From the NCBI GenBank assembly GCA_964599895.1, contig CAZRHT010000001.1, positions 42,150 to 106,149 on the forward strand: 64,000 nucleotides of DNA, given 5' to 3'. Every line of letters starts with the position of its first letter. Position 1 is the first letter of the stretch. The stretch is from UM-FILTER-49-7 sp964599895. Lineage in GTDB: Bacteria > Acidobacteriota > Holophagae > Thermotomaculales > Thermotomaculaceae. The position numbers were made by a program, and so were the translations under genes. Below, piece by piece: positions 8,970 through 17,736 of the stretch. The notes below the pieces were generated by a model, which was given only the letters and a program-made list of their open reading frames with translations, had not been told where the DNA came from and ran no database searches.

Positions 8970-10346
8970 ATGTTTGGACGATATAAGACAATCCATTTTG
9001 TTGGCATTGGCGGTACGGGAATGAGTGGAATCGCCGAAGTGCTGAGCAACCTCGGCTTTCACGTCACCGGTTCTGACTTGAGCCACAGCGACTATACAAA
9101 ACGGTTGGAATTTCTTGGAATAAAGGTGTCTTACGGTCACGATGCCGCAAACGTGGCAGACGCCGATGCCGTTGTGGTGTCTACTGCCATTCATAAAGAT
9201 AACCCGGAATGGCAGGAAGCCGGGAAGCGTAATATTCCAGTGATTCCCCGGGGAGAAATGCTGGCAGAGCTGATGCGCATGAAAGCGGGAATTGCTATTT
9301 CCGGTACGCACGGTAAGACGACCACAACCTCAATTGCGGCTTCGGTATTGTCCCAGGGAGGTCTGGACCCCACCGTGATTATCGGGGGCATTTTTTCTGC
9401 ATACGGTTCCAACACGCGGCTGGGAGGCTCCAAGTATCTTGTAGCGGAAGCTGATGAATCTGATGGGTCCTTCCTGAGACTGAGCCCAATTTATGCCATC
9501 ATTACCAATATTGATGAAGACCATATGAACTACTATGGGACCATGGACAACCTGAAGGAAAGCTTTACCGAATTTGCCAACAAGGTGCCCTTTTTCGGTG
9601 CCGCAATTGTTTGCCTGGAGGATAGCCGGATCAAGTCCATTATTCCGGATATTCGCCGCCGGGTCGTTACATATGGTCTTTCGGGGCATTGTGACTATCA
9701 GGCTGAGAACATTCAAGTGAGCGACAAGGGATACGAATTCATTGTCAGAGAAAAAGGACAATCGCTGGGTAGTTTCTTACTGAGGGTCCCAGGACGGCAT
9801 AACATTCTGAACGCCCTTTCTGTCATTGCGCTTGCCCGGGAAATGGAGTTGAAGGAAGAAGCGATTAAAGAAGGACTCGTCGCATATTCCGGTACCAGGC
9901 GCCGCTCAGAAACAGTCGGACTCTACAGAAAATGCCGGGTGATTTCAGATTATGCGCATCACCCTGTAGAGATTGAAAAGACACTCGGAGCTTTGCGGGA
10001 ATATTATCGCCCGGAGCGGATAATCTGTGCGTTTCAGCCTCACCGCTACACGAGAACTAAGAACCAGTTTGAAAACTTCCTCTTCTCGTTTCATCAGTCG
10101 GATATCCTTCGACTGCTGCCGATTTATTCAGCCGGTGAAGCCCCAATTGATAAGATTTCAAGTGATGCCCTTGTGGAGGGGATTCGAAAATCTGGCCACC
10201 GGGACGTTGAGCTCGTAAACAGCGCTGATGAACTTACTGAAGATCTGAAGAGCAATGTAAGAGATGGGGACCTTGTGGTATTTCTCGGGGCTGGCACGAT
10301 TGACGATCTGGCAAGGAAATTTGGAAGAGAGGAAAACTCCAAGTGA
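8970..10346 (+). CDS. murC: UDP-N-acetylmuramate:L-alanine ligase MurC
   Basis: MurC attaches the first stem-peptide residue (L-Ala) to UDP-MurNAc. The protein opens with the MurC Rossmann motif IHFVGIGGTGMSGIAEVL, has the ATP loop ISGTHGKTTTTSI, the EADESDGSFL segment and AFQPHRYTRTK near the end, all diagnostic. I chose the ATG 9 bp after GGGAGG; an ATG three codons earlier abuts the Shine-Dalgarno directly. A longer reading upstream would add a non-homologous leader. It overlaps ftsQ by GTGA. No murB domain or neighbour is present. Confidence 0.94.
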   Translation: MFGRYKTIHFVGIGGTGMSGIAEVLSNLGFHVTGSDLSHSDYTKRLEFLGIKVSYGHDAANVADADAVVVSTAIHKDNPEWQEAGKRNIPVIPRGEMLAELMRMKAGIAISGTHGKTTTTSIAASVLSQGGLDPTVIIGGIFSAYGSNTRLGGSKYLVAEADESDGSFLRLSPIYAIITNIDEDHMNYYGTMDNLKESFTEFANKVPFFGAAIVCLEDSRIKSIIPDIRRRVVTYGLSGHCDYQAENIQVSDKGYEFIVREKGQSLGSFLLRVPGRHNILNALSVIALAREMELKEEAIKEGLVAYSGTRRRSETVGLYRKCRVISDYAHHPVEIEKTLGALREYYRPERIICAFQPHRYTRTKNQFENFLFSFHQSDILRLLPIYSAGEAPIDKISSDALVEGIRKSGHRDVELVNSADELTEDLKSNVRDGDLVVFLGAGTIDDLARKFGREENSK

Positions 10347-11116
10347 CAAGAAAGAGCCCAAATTCCATACGTTTAAAAATGCGATTTCAGCAAATGTTGA
10401 AGAAATACGGAGGCCGTATCACACTGTATTTGACTGGAGTGGTAGTGTTGACGATTCTTGCCGCATGGATATTCCCCCCATTGAAATACTATTTTACGGA
10501 TATCTTCCGTGTTCGCGAGTTTCAGATTGAGAACGTGTACTACAATAACGCAGGAGAGTTGAAACAGGCTTTATCCCCATACCTTGGCAAGTCATACTGG
10601 GAAATAGACAAGAAAGCAGTTGAAAAAACAGCGGAAGCAATTCCCTGGGTAGATCGCGTGACAGTCCGGGCGCTGCCCGGAAGCCGGATAACAATTGTGG
10701 TTCAGGAAAAGCAGCCTGTGGCACTCTATCGCACTGCAAAAGGAGATATCTGGATTGTAGATGAAACCGGCAGCCGGATTGCCGCTTTTACCCCTGCTTT
10801 CTCATACAGAAATTTTCCTGTCATAAGTTGCGATGAAAAGGAATTGCCATTCATTGTACACAAGCTTGAAAAAATTCGCACGCAGGACAATGGATTGTTC
10901 TACAGTCGATTGTCGGAACTTGTGGTTCGGAAAGCTAACGAGAAATGGGTTTGTTTCCTTCGAGACACCCCTTGGAAAATCTACGTAGACCCCTTCGGTT
11001 CGTTTCAAAATGTGAGACAATTTTTAGGGGTAGAGAAATTTATCAAATCACGTTATGATAATGTAGATTATATTGATTTATCATTTCGTCGGGAAATTGT
11101 GGTAAAACCAAAGTAA
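10343..11116 (+). CDS. ftsQ: Cell division protein FtsQ
   Basis: FtsQ (DivIB) is a bitopic divisome scaffold. The 257-residue protein has a basic cytoplasmic start, one membrane helix (about residues 28-47), then a POTRA-like domain (REFQIENVYYNN onward) and a beta domain containing PGSRITIVVQEKQPVALY, the typical FtsQ block. The GTG start overlaps the murC stop. It sits before ftsA in the canonical order, though no ddl gene separates murC and ftsQ. Confidence 0.9.
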   Translation: MTRKSPNSIRLKMRFQQMLKKYGGRITLYLTGVVVLTILAAWIFPPLKYYFTDIFRVREFQIENVYYNNAGELKQALSPYLGKSYWEIDKKAVEKTAEAIPWVDRVTVRALPGSRITIVVQEKQPVALYRTAKGDIWIVDETGSRIAAFTPAFSYRNFPVISCDEKELPFIVHKLEKIRTQDNGLFYSRLSELVVRKANEKWVCFLRDTPWKIYVDPFGSFQNVRQFLGVEKFIKSRYDNVDYIDLSFRREIVVKPK

Positions 11117-11126
11117 GGAGTGGTGA

Positions 11127-12389
11127 ATGGCAGACCGTAACACCATTGTGGCAGTGGATTTGGGCTCCAGTGAAATCAAGGCATTGGTATGCGGATTTGA
11201 CGAAGATACGGGAAAAACGACCGTACGGGGCTACCACAAGGGTGAGTCCCTTTTTATTGACAGGAATGGCCGGATTACAGACGTTAATTCCCTGGCTTTG
11301 AGCTTGAGCACTGTAATCCAGGAAGCCTGCAATATTGCCGGTGTTTCCAGTTCCTGTGTGGTATGCGGACTGCCCGTAACAGATATTAATCAGTACCATT
11401 CCACCGGCCCTATTTCCATCCCCCATGAGAGGGGAGTGTCCGGACAGGTTACCCGGGAGCATATTCACCAGGCAATTGAAACCGCTCAGAACATCCGGTA
11501 TCCCGGGGACCATGAAATCATAGACATCCTTGTTGAAGACTACATTATAGACAATGCAAAACGGGTACAGAATCCGCTGGACATGCCAGCCAGCCGTCTG
11601 GATGTAAATCTGCTCATTTGTTCGGCGCCGTCGTCATCAATCATGGTTGCTAGAAAGTGTATTGAAAAGGCAGGTTTTTTCTGCGAGGAGATTTTTCTCA
11701 ATCCCATCGCTGCGGGATCGGTATCCGTATCCAGATATGCCAGAGAAAAGGGATGTGTTCATATTGATATGGGTGCTTCACTGACAACTTTTTCCGTATA
11801 TCAGAACGGTTCCATCATCTATATGGGCTCTGTGCCTGCGGGCGGAAAGCTTGTCAGCTCGGATCTTCTGGTAGCATACATGGTGCCCAGTAGCTACAAC
11901 ACACTGAATGCCGTAGACATGCTGAAAAAACGCTACAACAAATTGAAGATTGATAGGGCCGACGAAGAGATTGTTCTGCAAAGTGCCTCCGGTCGGGCGG
12001 AAGCCGCGTTGACCCGGGAGCAGTTTGTTACCGTTATGGTGGATCGACTCTACGAAATCTTTGACGAGGTTGCCCTTGACATAGAAAAGAACGCGCTTCT
12101 GGATGAGGTCGATGAAGTAATTCTATCCGGGGGCACCGCCAGATTTGCTGGAATCACAGAGCTTTGCCGCAAACGATTTGGAAAGCCGGTCAGCGTTGCG
12201 ACCCCCTGGATTACCGGGGATGACATGATGGCTGAAATAAATGTACCGGAATTTGTCACAGCCTATGGGCTGGCTAATTATTATTATCTAGGTGATGAAC
12301 GGTCCAAAGTTTTTCGTTCCTACGAGAATGGGGGCGGGATGATCCGGGGAATGATCCGCGGAATCTTTGGAAAATTCAAAAGGGGTTGA
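11127..12389 (+). CDS. ftsA: Cell division protein FtsA
   Basis: FtsA is the actin-like ATPase that tethers FtsZ to the membrane. The 420-residue protein has VAVDLGSSEIKALV (phosphate 1) at the N terminus, an SHS2/1C domain region, HIDMGASLTTFSVYQNG (phosphate 2) and VILSGGTARFAGI (adenosine motif). The C terminus is basic with hydrophobic residues (GGGMIRGMIRGIFGKFKRG), fitting an amphipathic membrane-targeting helix. AAGGAG lies a few bases before the start. It is followed directly by ftsZ. Confidence 0.94.
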   Translation: MADRNTIVAVDLGSSEIKALVCGFDEDTGKTTVRGYHKGESLFIDRNGRITDVNSLALSLSTVIQEACNIAGVSSSCVVCGLPVTDINQYHSTGPISIPHERGVSGQVTREHIHQAIETAQNIRYPGDHEIIDILVEDYIIDNAKRVQNPLDMPASRLDVNLLICSAPSSSIMVARKCIEKAGFFCEEIFLNPIAAGSVSVSRYAREKGCVHIDMGASLTTFSVYQNGSIIYMGSVPAGGKLVSSDLLVAYMVPSSYNTLNAVDMLKKRYNKLKIDRADEEIVLQSASGRAEAALTREQFVTVMVDRLYEIFDEVALDIEKNALLDEVDEVILSGGTARFAGITELCRKRFGKPVSVATPWITGDDMMAEINVPEFVTAYGLANYYYLGDERSKVFRSYENGGGMIRGMIRGIFGKFKRG

Positions 12390-12391
12390 GA

Positions 12392-13711
12392 ATGCCAATT
12401 AGAGACAGCGCCATTCTGATTGAAGAGAACAAAATGGCACGGCCCATTATCAAAGTATTTGGTGTGGGCGGTGCAGGATGTAATGCCGTGAACCGTATGA
12501 TTGAATCCAATCTACAGCATGTAGAATTCATTGCGGTTAATACAGACTTGCAATCGCTTATCCATTCCCATGCTCCGATAAAGATTCAAATCGGAGAAAG
12601 ACTGACAGAGGGACTCGGTGCCGGCTCCGACCCCAAAATGGGAGAGCGTTCGGCAATTGAGGACATGGACAAACTCCGTTCCGCTATCGAAGGCGCTCAC
12701 ATGGTATTCATTACTGCCGGACTTGGGGGCGGAACAGGGACGGGCGCGGCCCCTGTGATTGCCCGGCTCGCAAGTGAAATGGGAATATTAACCGTAGCAA
12801 TTGTGACCCAGCCTTTTGAATTTGAAAAGAATGTACGATTCAGAAATTTTGTGGAGGGATACAGCCAGCTGATTGATCACGTAGACTCCATGATCACCAT
12901 CAAGAACGACAAGATTTTTGATATTTTGCCTGATGATACTCCCTGGAGGATGGCGTATGAAGAAATTGATACCATACTGAAAAATGCTCTCAGAGGTATC
13001 GTGGATATCGTCTTTGTCACCGGCTCGGAAAATGTGGATTTTGCCGACATGCGCACCATCTTCGGTTTCAAGGGTTTTGCTCTGATGGGGCTGGGTGAGG
13101 CATCTGGAACGGACAGGGCCCGGGAAGCCCTGACTGCGGCACTTCAATCTCCTTTACTTGACAACTTCTCACTGATGGAATCCAGGGGCGTTATCGTAAA
13201 CGTGACCGCCGGCGTTGGGGACCAACAATTAACGGTGGGAGAAAATCGCCTGTTGCTCCAGACACTGAACAATGAACTTGGCGAGCATGTGCATATGATC
13301 AAAGGGACTGTGGAAGAAGCAAACATAGGTGACAAGTTGCGGGTCACACTTATTGCCACCGGTTTTGATTATGGAAAAATCGAAGGACAGGGCCCCCTGG
13401 ACATGAAGCGTGCGAAGTCGATGCGGGACGCGTACCTTGAGAAGAGGCCAATTTCCGGTAATGTTCCCGAAATAACATCCGACGATCTTGAACCAACCAT
13501 AAAAGTGGAAAGCGAGCCGGCAGAAGGTGTTGACAAAGGACATCCCTGTTCCGGGATTGTCAGTCGACTTCTACAGACAGATGAATACAAAGAGATTGTT
13601 CACTCCCCATCTGCAGCTGCACTCAACTCGGATGACCTTGACAGGGTCAGAAAGATCCCTGCGTTTTTGAGAAAGGCCGTTCAGACCGGTCATCTGGATA
13701 AACAGAACTGA
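12392..13711 (+). CDS. ftsZ: Cell division GTPase FtsZ
   Basis: FtsZ is the tubulin homologue that polymerises into the Z ring. The protein has the GVGGAGCNAVNRMIE nucleotide loop, the tubulin signature GGGTGTGAAPV, and a T7-loop region. After a variable linker the C-terminal peptide RVRKIPAFLRKAV matches the conserved FtsA/ZipA-binding tail. The ATG given has AGGGG about 7 bp upstream; a TTG two codons earlier overlapping the ftsA stop is possible. It is the last gene of the dcw run. Confidence 0.95.
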   Translation: MPIRDSAILIEENKMARPIIKVFGVGGAGCNAVNRMIESNLQHVEFIAVNTDLQSLIHSHAPIKIQIGERLTEGLGAGSDPKMGERSAIEDMDKLRSAIEGAHMVFITAGLGGGTGTGAAPVIARLASEMGILTVAIVTQPFEFEKNVRFRNFVEGYSQLIDHVDSMITIKNDKIFDILPDDTPWRMAYEEIDTILKNALRGIVDIVFVTGSENVDFADMRTIFGFKGFALMGLGEASGTDRAREALTAALQSPLLDNFSLMESRGVIVNVTAGVGDQQLTVGENRLLLQTLNNELGEHVHMIKGTVEEANIGDKLRVTLIATGFDYGKIEGQGPLDMKRAKSMRDAYLEKRPISGNVPEITSDDLEPTIKVESEPAEGVDKGHPCSGIVSRLLQTDEYKEIVHSPSAAALNSDDLDRVRKIPAFLRKAVQTGHLDKQN

Positions 13712-13726
13712 GCCACCATCGGTGGC
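13712..13726. terminator. Short GC-rich hairpin just after ftsZ
   Basis: A perfect 6-bp stem (GCCACC / GGTGGC) with an ATC loop starts one base after the ftsZ stop. No T-tract follows, so intrinsic termination is doubtful; it may instead stabilise the 3' end of the dcw transcript. The rest of the 237-bp gap to the next gene shows no other gene. Confidence 0.4.
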
Positions 13727-13948
13727 ACAGTTCCGTAACTTGTAAGTTTGAGTAGCAGGAAAAAGATACAGAACGAGGAACTGCCAATTCTCCGGGTCTT
13801 TTGTCTCCCTTTCTTCCAAATCATAATTCACTGGTTGCCCCAAGCCGTGATTGTTACAATCTGTTACAAAATAGAAACTATTTGGACATACTCTTACCGT
13901 ATTTTGTTCATGTAAAGAATAGGCCGAATGGCCAACAGGGAGGATAAG

Positions 13949-14467
13949 ATGAAAAGAACAATTATTGCAGTATTGGGAATCGTAATGGTGACGGGTACGC
14001 TGATGGCAGCGCCAGGACGTCCACGGGAGAACCGGCCAAATGTCAGGCAAAATGGTCCGGCAATGCTCTTTCACCTGGTTGCATCTGTTCGAACCGAACT
14101 GGGATTGAACCAAAGCCAGAACCAGAAACTGGACCAGGTTCTCACAGAAGTTAAGACCTACTGGCAAAACCAGATGAAAGGACTACGTGGTGAGAAGGAC
14201 AAAATGATGGATGAATTTGTCTCTGATAATTTCAACGCCGAAGCCATTCGGGTGGAGCAGGAAAAGCTGCGGGATGAGATTCGGGCGGAAGCGGAGAAAT
14301 TCATGACTGGGAAAATCCAGGCACTCCATGACCTGCTGACAAAGGAACAACGCCAGAAACTGCTGGACATTGCAAAAGAAAAACGTGAACAATTCATGAA
14401 TATGAAGGATCGCCGTGGTGGAAGAATGGATCGTGGAATGAGAAAAGGTGGTAGCCGAGGAATGTAA
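13949..14467 (+). CDS. Spy/CpxP-like periplasmic protein
   Basis: This 172-residue secreted protein has a signal peptide (MKRTIIAVLGIVMVTGTLMAA) followed by a highly charged, helical mature part. The repeated LNxxQ-type helices (LGLNQSQNQKLDQVL; LTKEQRQKLLDI) match the LTxxQ hallmark of the Spy/CpxP/ZraP family of periplasmic chaperones and metal sensors. The C terminus is Arg/Gly-rich (RRGGRMDRGMRKGGSRGM). The start is the ATG preceded by GGGAGG; an upstream ATG would add a non-signal leader. It is probably its own transcription unit, ended by the hairpin at 14499. Confidence 0.7.
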   Translation: MKRTIIAVLGIVMVTGTLMAAPGRPRENRPNVRQNGPAMLFHLVASVRTELGLNQSQNQKLDQVLTEVKTYWQNQMKGLRGEKDKMMDEFVSDNFNAEAIRVEQEKLRDEIRAEAEKFMTGKIQALHDLLTKEQRQKLLDIAKEKREQFMNMKDRRGGRMDRGMRKGGSRGM

Positions 14468-14498
14468 CAGATCTGGTGAACAACTCTGGAAGGAAACT

Positions 14499-14526
14499 AA
14501 GAACCCGCCAATTGGCGGGTTCTTTT
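14499..14526 (+). terminator. Rho-independent terminator
   Basis: A long perfect inverted repeat (AAGAACCCGCC / GGCGGGTTCTT) around a short AATT centre ends in a run of T (TTCTTTTTG). It lies 32 bp after the Spy-like gene and before the oppositely oriented tRNA-Met, so it probably ends the Spy-like transcript. Confidence 0.88.
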
Positions 14527-14567
14527 TGTTCTGTCTTTTTTTGGTATTTCGGGATGAGGAGAAATGG

Positions 14568-14641
14568 TGGCGGTGCAGGGACTCGAACCCCGGACACTGC
14601 GGATATGAGCCGCATGCTCTAACCGCCTGAGCTACACCGCC
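14568..14641 (-). tRNA. tRNA-Met (CAT anticodon)
   Basis: Read on the minus strand this folds into a full cloverleaf of 74 nt. It has acceptor GGCGGTG/CACCGCC, D arm GCTC/GAGC, anticodon stem TGCGG/CCGCA with loop CTCATAT (anticodon CAT), T arm with TTCGAGT, and discriminator A. The first acceptor pair is G-C, so it is not an initiator type with a mismatched 1-72 pair. It could be elongator Met, or Ile2 if the C is lysidinylated. The 3' CCA is not encoded. Confidence 0.93.
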
Positions 14642-14846
14642 AAAAGCCCGACCATTATATCCATCTAAACCCATTGAAGCAAGAGAAAAGAGAAGAAGAA
14701 GCAAGTTTAAGTTTGAGTTCCAGTTTGACCATAGAAAAAGAATGACTTAACAACTTATACTCAATACGTAAACTTAGCTCGGAACTTAGACCTATACTGA
14801 TGTTTATCCAATTGAAGGTCAGGGCGTTTTCCTGTAAACTGATGGC

Positions 14847-15857
14847 ATGGAAGAGAAGATACACGACCCGGAACAATTTAACGATGAATCCAGTTTTGAG
14901 CAGGTATTGAGACCGGCGACTCTGGAAGATTATGTCGGGCAGGAACGGATAAAGGACAATCTCGCAATTTACATCGAAGCCGCAAAGCGGCGACAGGAAG
15001 CATTGGACCATTGCCTGTTCTACGGACCTCCCGGGCTGGGAAAGACAACACTGGGTATGATCATTGCCAATGAGCTGGGTGTCCATATTAAAACGACGTC
15101 GGGTCCGGTAATAGAGAAGGCCGGTGATCTGGCGGCGATTCTTACCAAACTGGGCCCGGGAGATGTGTTGTTTGTAGATGAAATCCATCGGTTGCCAGCA
15201 TCTGTGGAGGAAATTCTTTATCCAGCGATGGAGGATTTTCAATTGGATCTGATTACCGGCACGGGGCCTGGAGCCCGTTCCTTTCGATTCAAATTGAATC
15301 CGTTTACACTTGTGGGAGCCACCACCAGGGCAGGGATGCTGACCGCACCGCTGCGGGATCGCTTCGGAGTCGTGCATCGCCTGAACTTCTATACAGTGGA
15401 AGAATTGTCAATTATTGTAAAACGGTCCGCAGGAATACTTGGAGCCCCCGTTGACGAGGAAGGTGCCTTTGAGATTGCTCGCCGTTCACGGGGCACACCA
15501 CGAATTGCAAACCGACTTCTACGCCGTCTCCGGGACTTCGCAGATGTTAAGGGTGAGGGAATTATTGACCGAAAAATTGCAGGTATGGGTCTAAGCCGGC
15601 TGGAAGTGGATGAACATGGCTTTGACGAGGTGGACCGACGGATTCTGAGGACAATTATTGAAAACCATGGTGGCGGTCCCGTTGGACTTGGAACGTTGGC
15701 AGCGGCGATCTCAGAGGACAGAGATACGATAGAAGATGTGTATGAACCATATCTACTCCAGATGGGATTTCTGGAAAGAACACCGAGAGGGCGTTGTGTA
15801 ACCGGAAAGGCTTATGCGCTGTTTGGACTTATCGTCCCGGACAGGAAGCTCTTCTGA
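14847..15857 (+). CDS. ruvB: Holliday junction branch migration ATPase RuvB
   Basis: RuvB is the hexameric AAA+ motor that moves Holliday junctions with RuvA. The 336-residue protein has LRPATLEDYVGQE at the start, Walker A GPPGLGKTT, Walker B VDEIH, sensor 1 GATTRAGML, the arginine-finger region APLRDRFG and the C-terminal winged-helix domain with GPVGLGTLAAAISED. The length is normal. No ruvA or ruvC is adjacent. No clear Shine-Dalgarno precedes the start. It overlaps the next gene by TGATG, suggesting co-expression with the ABC ATPases. Confidence 0.96.
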   Translation: MEEKIHDPEQFNDESSFEQVLRPATLEDYVGQERIKDNLAIYIEAAKRRQEALDHCLFYGPPGLGKTTLGMIIANELGVHIKTTSGPVIEKAGDLAAILTKLGPGDVLFVDEIHRLPASVEEILYPAMEDFQLDLITGTGPGARSFRFKLNPFTLVGATTRAGMLTAPLRDRFGVVHRLNFYTVEELSIIVKRSAGILGAPVDEEGAFEIARRSRGTPRIANRLLRRLRDFADVKGEGIIDRKIAGMGLSRLEVDEHGFDEVDRRILRTIIENHGGGPVGLGTLAAAISEDRDTIEDVYEPYLLQMGFLERTPRGRCVTGKAYALFGLIVPDRKLF

Positions 15858-16777
15858 TGCCGCCACTGTTGCAAGTAAGAAACCTGTCTGTGGCTACGCA
15901 AAAGCGTCTCATTCTACAGGACTTATCGCTTGAAATCGAGGACGGAGAAACCTGGGGGCTTGTTGGTTCGTCCGGTGCTGGGAAGAGTATTCTGGCACGC
16001 TCAATGGCCGGGCTCCTTCCGAGGGGAATCAGTGTAAAGAACGGGCACATTTTCTACCGCGGAACTGATTGGCTCAAAATGAACGAATCCGAACGTCGCA
16101 GGATTAGAGGTAATGGAATCGGTTTCCTTGTCCAGAACACGGCTTCAGGATTGGATCCTGTCTACACCGTGGAGCAGCAGATGGTTGAAACCCTGTTTGC
16201 CAACGACTGCGCGGATTCAAAGGAAGAGGCGATTGATATATCGGCCGATTGGCTGAGAAAGGTAGGATTTGACCGGATTCAACGAATTCTTTCGTCCTAC
16301 CCGCATTCCCTGAGCGGCGGAATGGCGCAGCGGGTTTATCTCGCCATTGTTTTCATGCTGAAGCCGAAACTGGTGATTGCGGATGAATTTTCCACTGGTC
16401 TCGATTCCACATCGGAAAAGGAAATGCTGGGACTGCTGTTTCAGGTTGCAAAGGGGTCAAGCCTGCTGATGATCACACACAATATTCTTCTTCTTGATGG
16501 GCTCACAGAAAAACTGGCAGTGATGAATGGTGGGGTAATTGTAGAGGCAGGGCCGACGGAACGAATACTTGAAAACCCCCTGCACGGATATTCACAGGCA
16601 CTTCTACAGGCCGGTGGCACATTTGGTTCAAATGTGCCCCGGGGGTTGAGTACATCTGAGCCATTTTGCGGATGTGTCTTTTCTAAAAGATGTGACCGTT
16701 CTCAGGAAGAATGCGCTTCCCAATTGCCGGAAGTTCGGGAAGTAGACGGCAGGAAGGTTCGATGCCACCGCTATTAA
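15857..16777 (+). CDS. Peptide/nickel-type ABC transporter ATPase (DppD-like)
   Basis: This is an ATP-binding subunit of the Opp/Dpp importer family. It shows Walker A (SSGAGKSILARS), signature LSGGMAQRV, Walker B LVIADEFSTGLD and the family-specific C-terminal extension with cysteines (CGCVFSKRCDRSQEEC). The ATG overlapping the ruvB stop is the best start. It overlaps a second, homologous ATPase, as DppD and DppF do. No permease or binding protein gene is in the neighbourhood, so the substrate is unknown. Confidence 0.87.
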   Translation: MPPLLQVRNLSVATQKRLILQDLSLEIEDGETWGLVGSSGAGKSILARSMAGLLPRGISVKNGHIFYRGTDWLKMNESERRRIRGNGIGFLVQNTASGLDPVYTVEQQMVETLFANDCADSKEEAIDISADWLRKVGFDRIQRILSSYPHSLSGGMAQRVYLAIVFMLKPKLVIADEFSTGLDSTSEKEMLGLLFQVAKGSSLLMITHNILLLDGLTEKLAVMNGGVIVEAGPTERILENPLHGYSQALLQAGGTFGSNVPRGLSTSEPFCGCVFSKRCDRSQEECASQLPEVREVDGRKVRCHRY

Positions 16778-17703
16778 CTGTTTCCAAATGCACAAAGAGG
16801 TTTCAAGTTTCAAGCGGGAACAGATCCATGTTTACTGCGGTTCAAAATGTTTCTTTCGATATTTTCCCGGGCGAAATACTGGGACTGGCCGGAGAGTCCG
16901 GTTCAGGCAAGACAACGATTTCCCGTCTTCTACTGGGGCTTGAACAGCCGGATGAAGGTGAGATCAGATACAAGGGAGTAGCATTCACCTCCCTTAATCG
17001 GGAAGACCAGCGACAAAACAGAAGAGAAATCCAGGCGGTTTTTCAGGACCCCCTGGCATCATTGAATCCGACGATGCGGGTGTCTAAAATTGTTGCGGAA
17101 CCATTGAAAATTCAAGGGATAAGACCAACAGATGGCTCTGACAGGTTCGTGAAAGAGCTGCTTGAATCGGTGGGATTGCCCAATGAATGCATGAAGAAGC
17201 GTCCGGATCAGCTGTCTGGAGGTGAACAGCAGCGTGTATGTATTGCCAGGGCTCTTGCCCTTCGTCCCCTGTTGCTGATTGCTGATGAACCCGTTAGTGC
17301 ACTGGATGCCGAACTCCGGGGAGGAATATTGGCATTGTTGAGAGAATTCCGGGACAAATCAGGGATTTCCATACTGCTGATTGCCCATGATCTATCTCTA
17401 TTTAGAGAAATTGCGAATCGTGTAGCTATCATGTACGCGGGTGAAATTGTTGAAATTGGAAAAACGGATGATGTGCTTTCCCGACCGCGACATCCCTACA
17501 CAAGAGAACTTCTGCAGGCATCTCCACCCTATCGCATTGAGGATCTGCGGAATAATATGCTGGTGAGGCGCGAGAGGAGAGAAGTCCCGGAGGGAAACAT
17601 ATGCCGCTATCTTTCCCGTTGTCCCCGGGCTGTGGAGTGTTGTCTGAATGAAATCCCACCTGAAAGGGAACGTGGATCGGGATTTTATCGATGTCACCTT
17701 TGA
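16762..17703 (+). CDS. Peptide/nickel-type ABC transporter ATPase (DppF-like)
   Basis: This is the second ATPase of an Opp/Dpp-type pair. It carries Walker A (ESGSGKTTIS), the VFQDPLASLNPTM Q-loop typical of DppF/OppF, signature LSGGEQQRVCIARAL, Walker B LLIADEPVSALD and a C-terminal cysteine-bearing extension (CRYLSRCPRAVECC). The start chosen gives MPPLLTVSKCTKRF, parallel to the start of the preceding ATPase (MPPLLQVRNL), and overlaps it by 16 bp. The two may derive from one duplication. The permeases must be encoded elsewhere. Confidence 0.87.
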   Translation: MPPLLTVSKCTKRFQVSSGNRSMFTAVQNVSFDIFPGEILGLAGESGSGKTTISRLLLGLEQPDEGEIRYKGVAFTSLNREDQRQNRREIQAVFQDPLASLNPTMRVSKIVAEPLKIQGIRPTDGSDRFVKELLESVGLPNECMKKRPDQLSGGEQQRVCIARALALRPLLLIADEPVSALDAELRGGILALLREFRDKSGISILLIAHDLSLFREIANRVAIMYAGEIVEIGKTDDVLSRPRHPYTRELLQASPPYRIEDLRNNMLVRRERREVPEGNICRYLSRCPRAVECCLNEIPPERERGSGFYRCHL

Positions 17704-17736
17704 AGGTTTTTCCATGTTGCTGAGGTTTCTGGTAGA

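Noticed and set aside
14448..14630. Possible short gene running through the terminator and into the tRNA-Met region
   Set aside because: It overlaps a confident terminator and tRNA gene and has no ribosome binding site or recognisable product.
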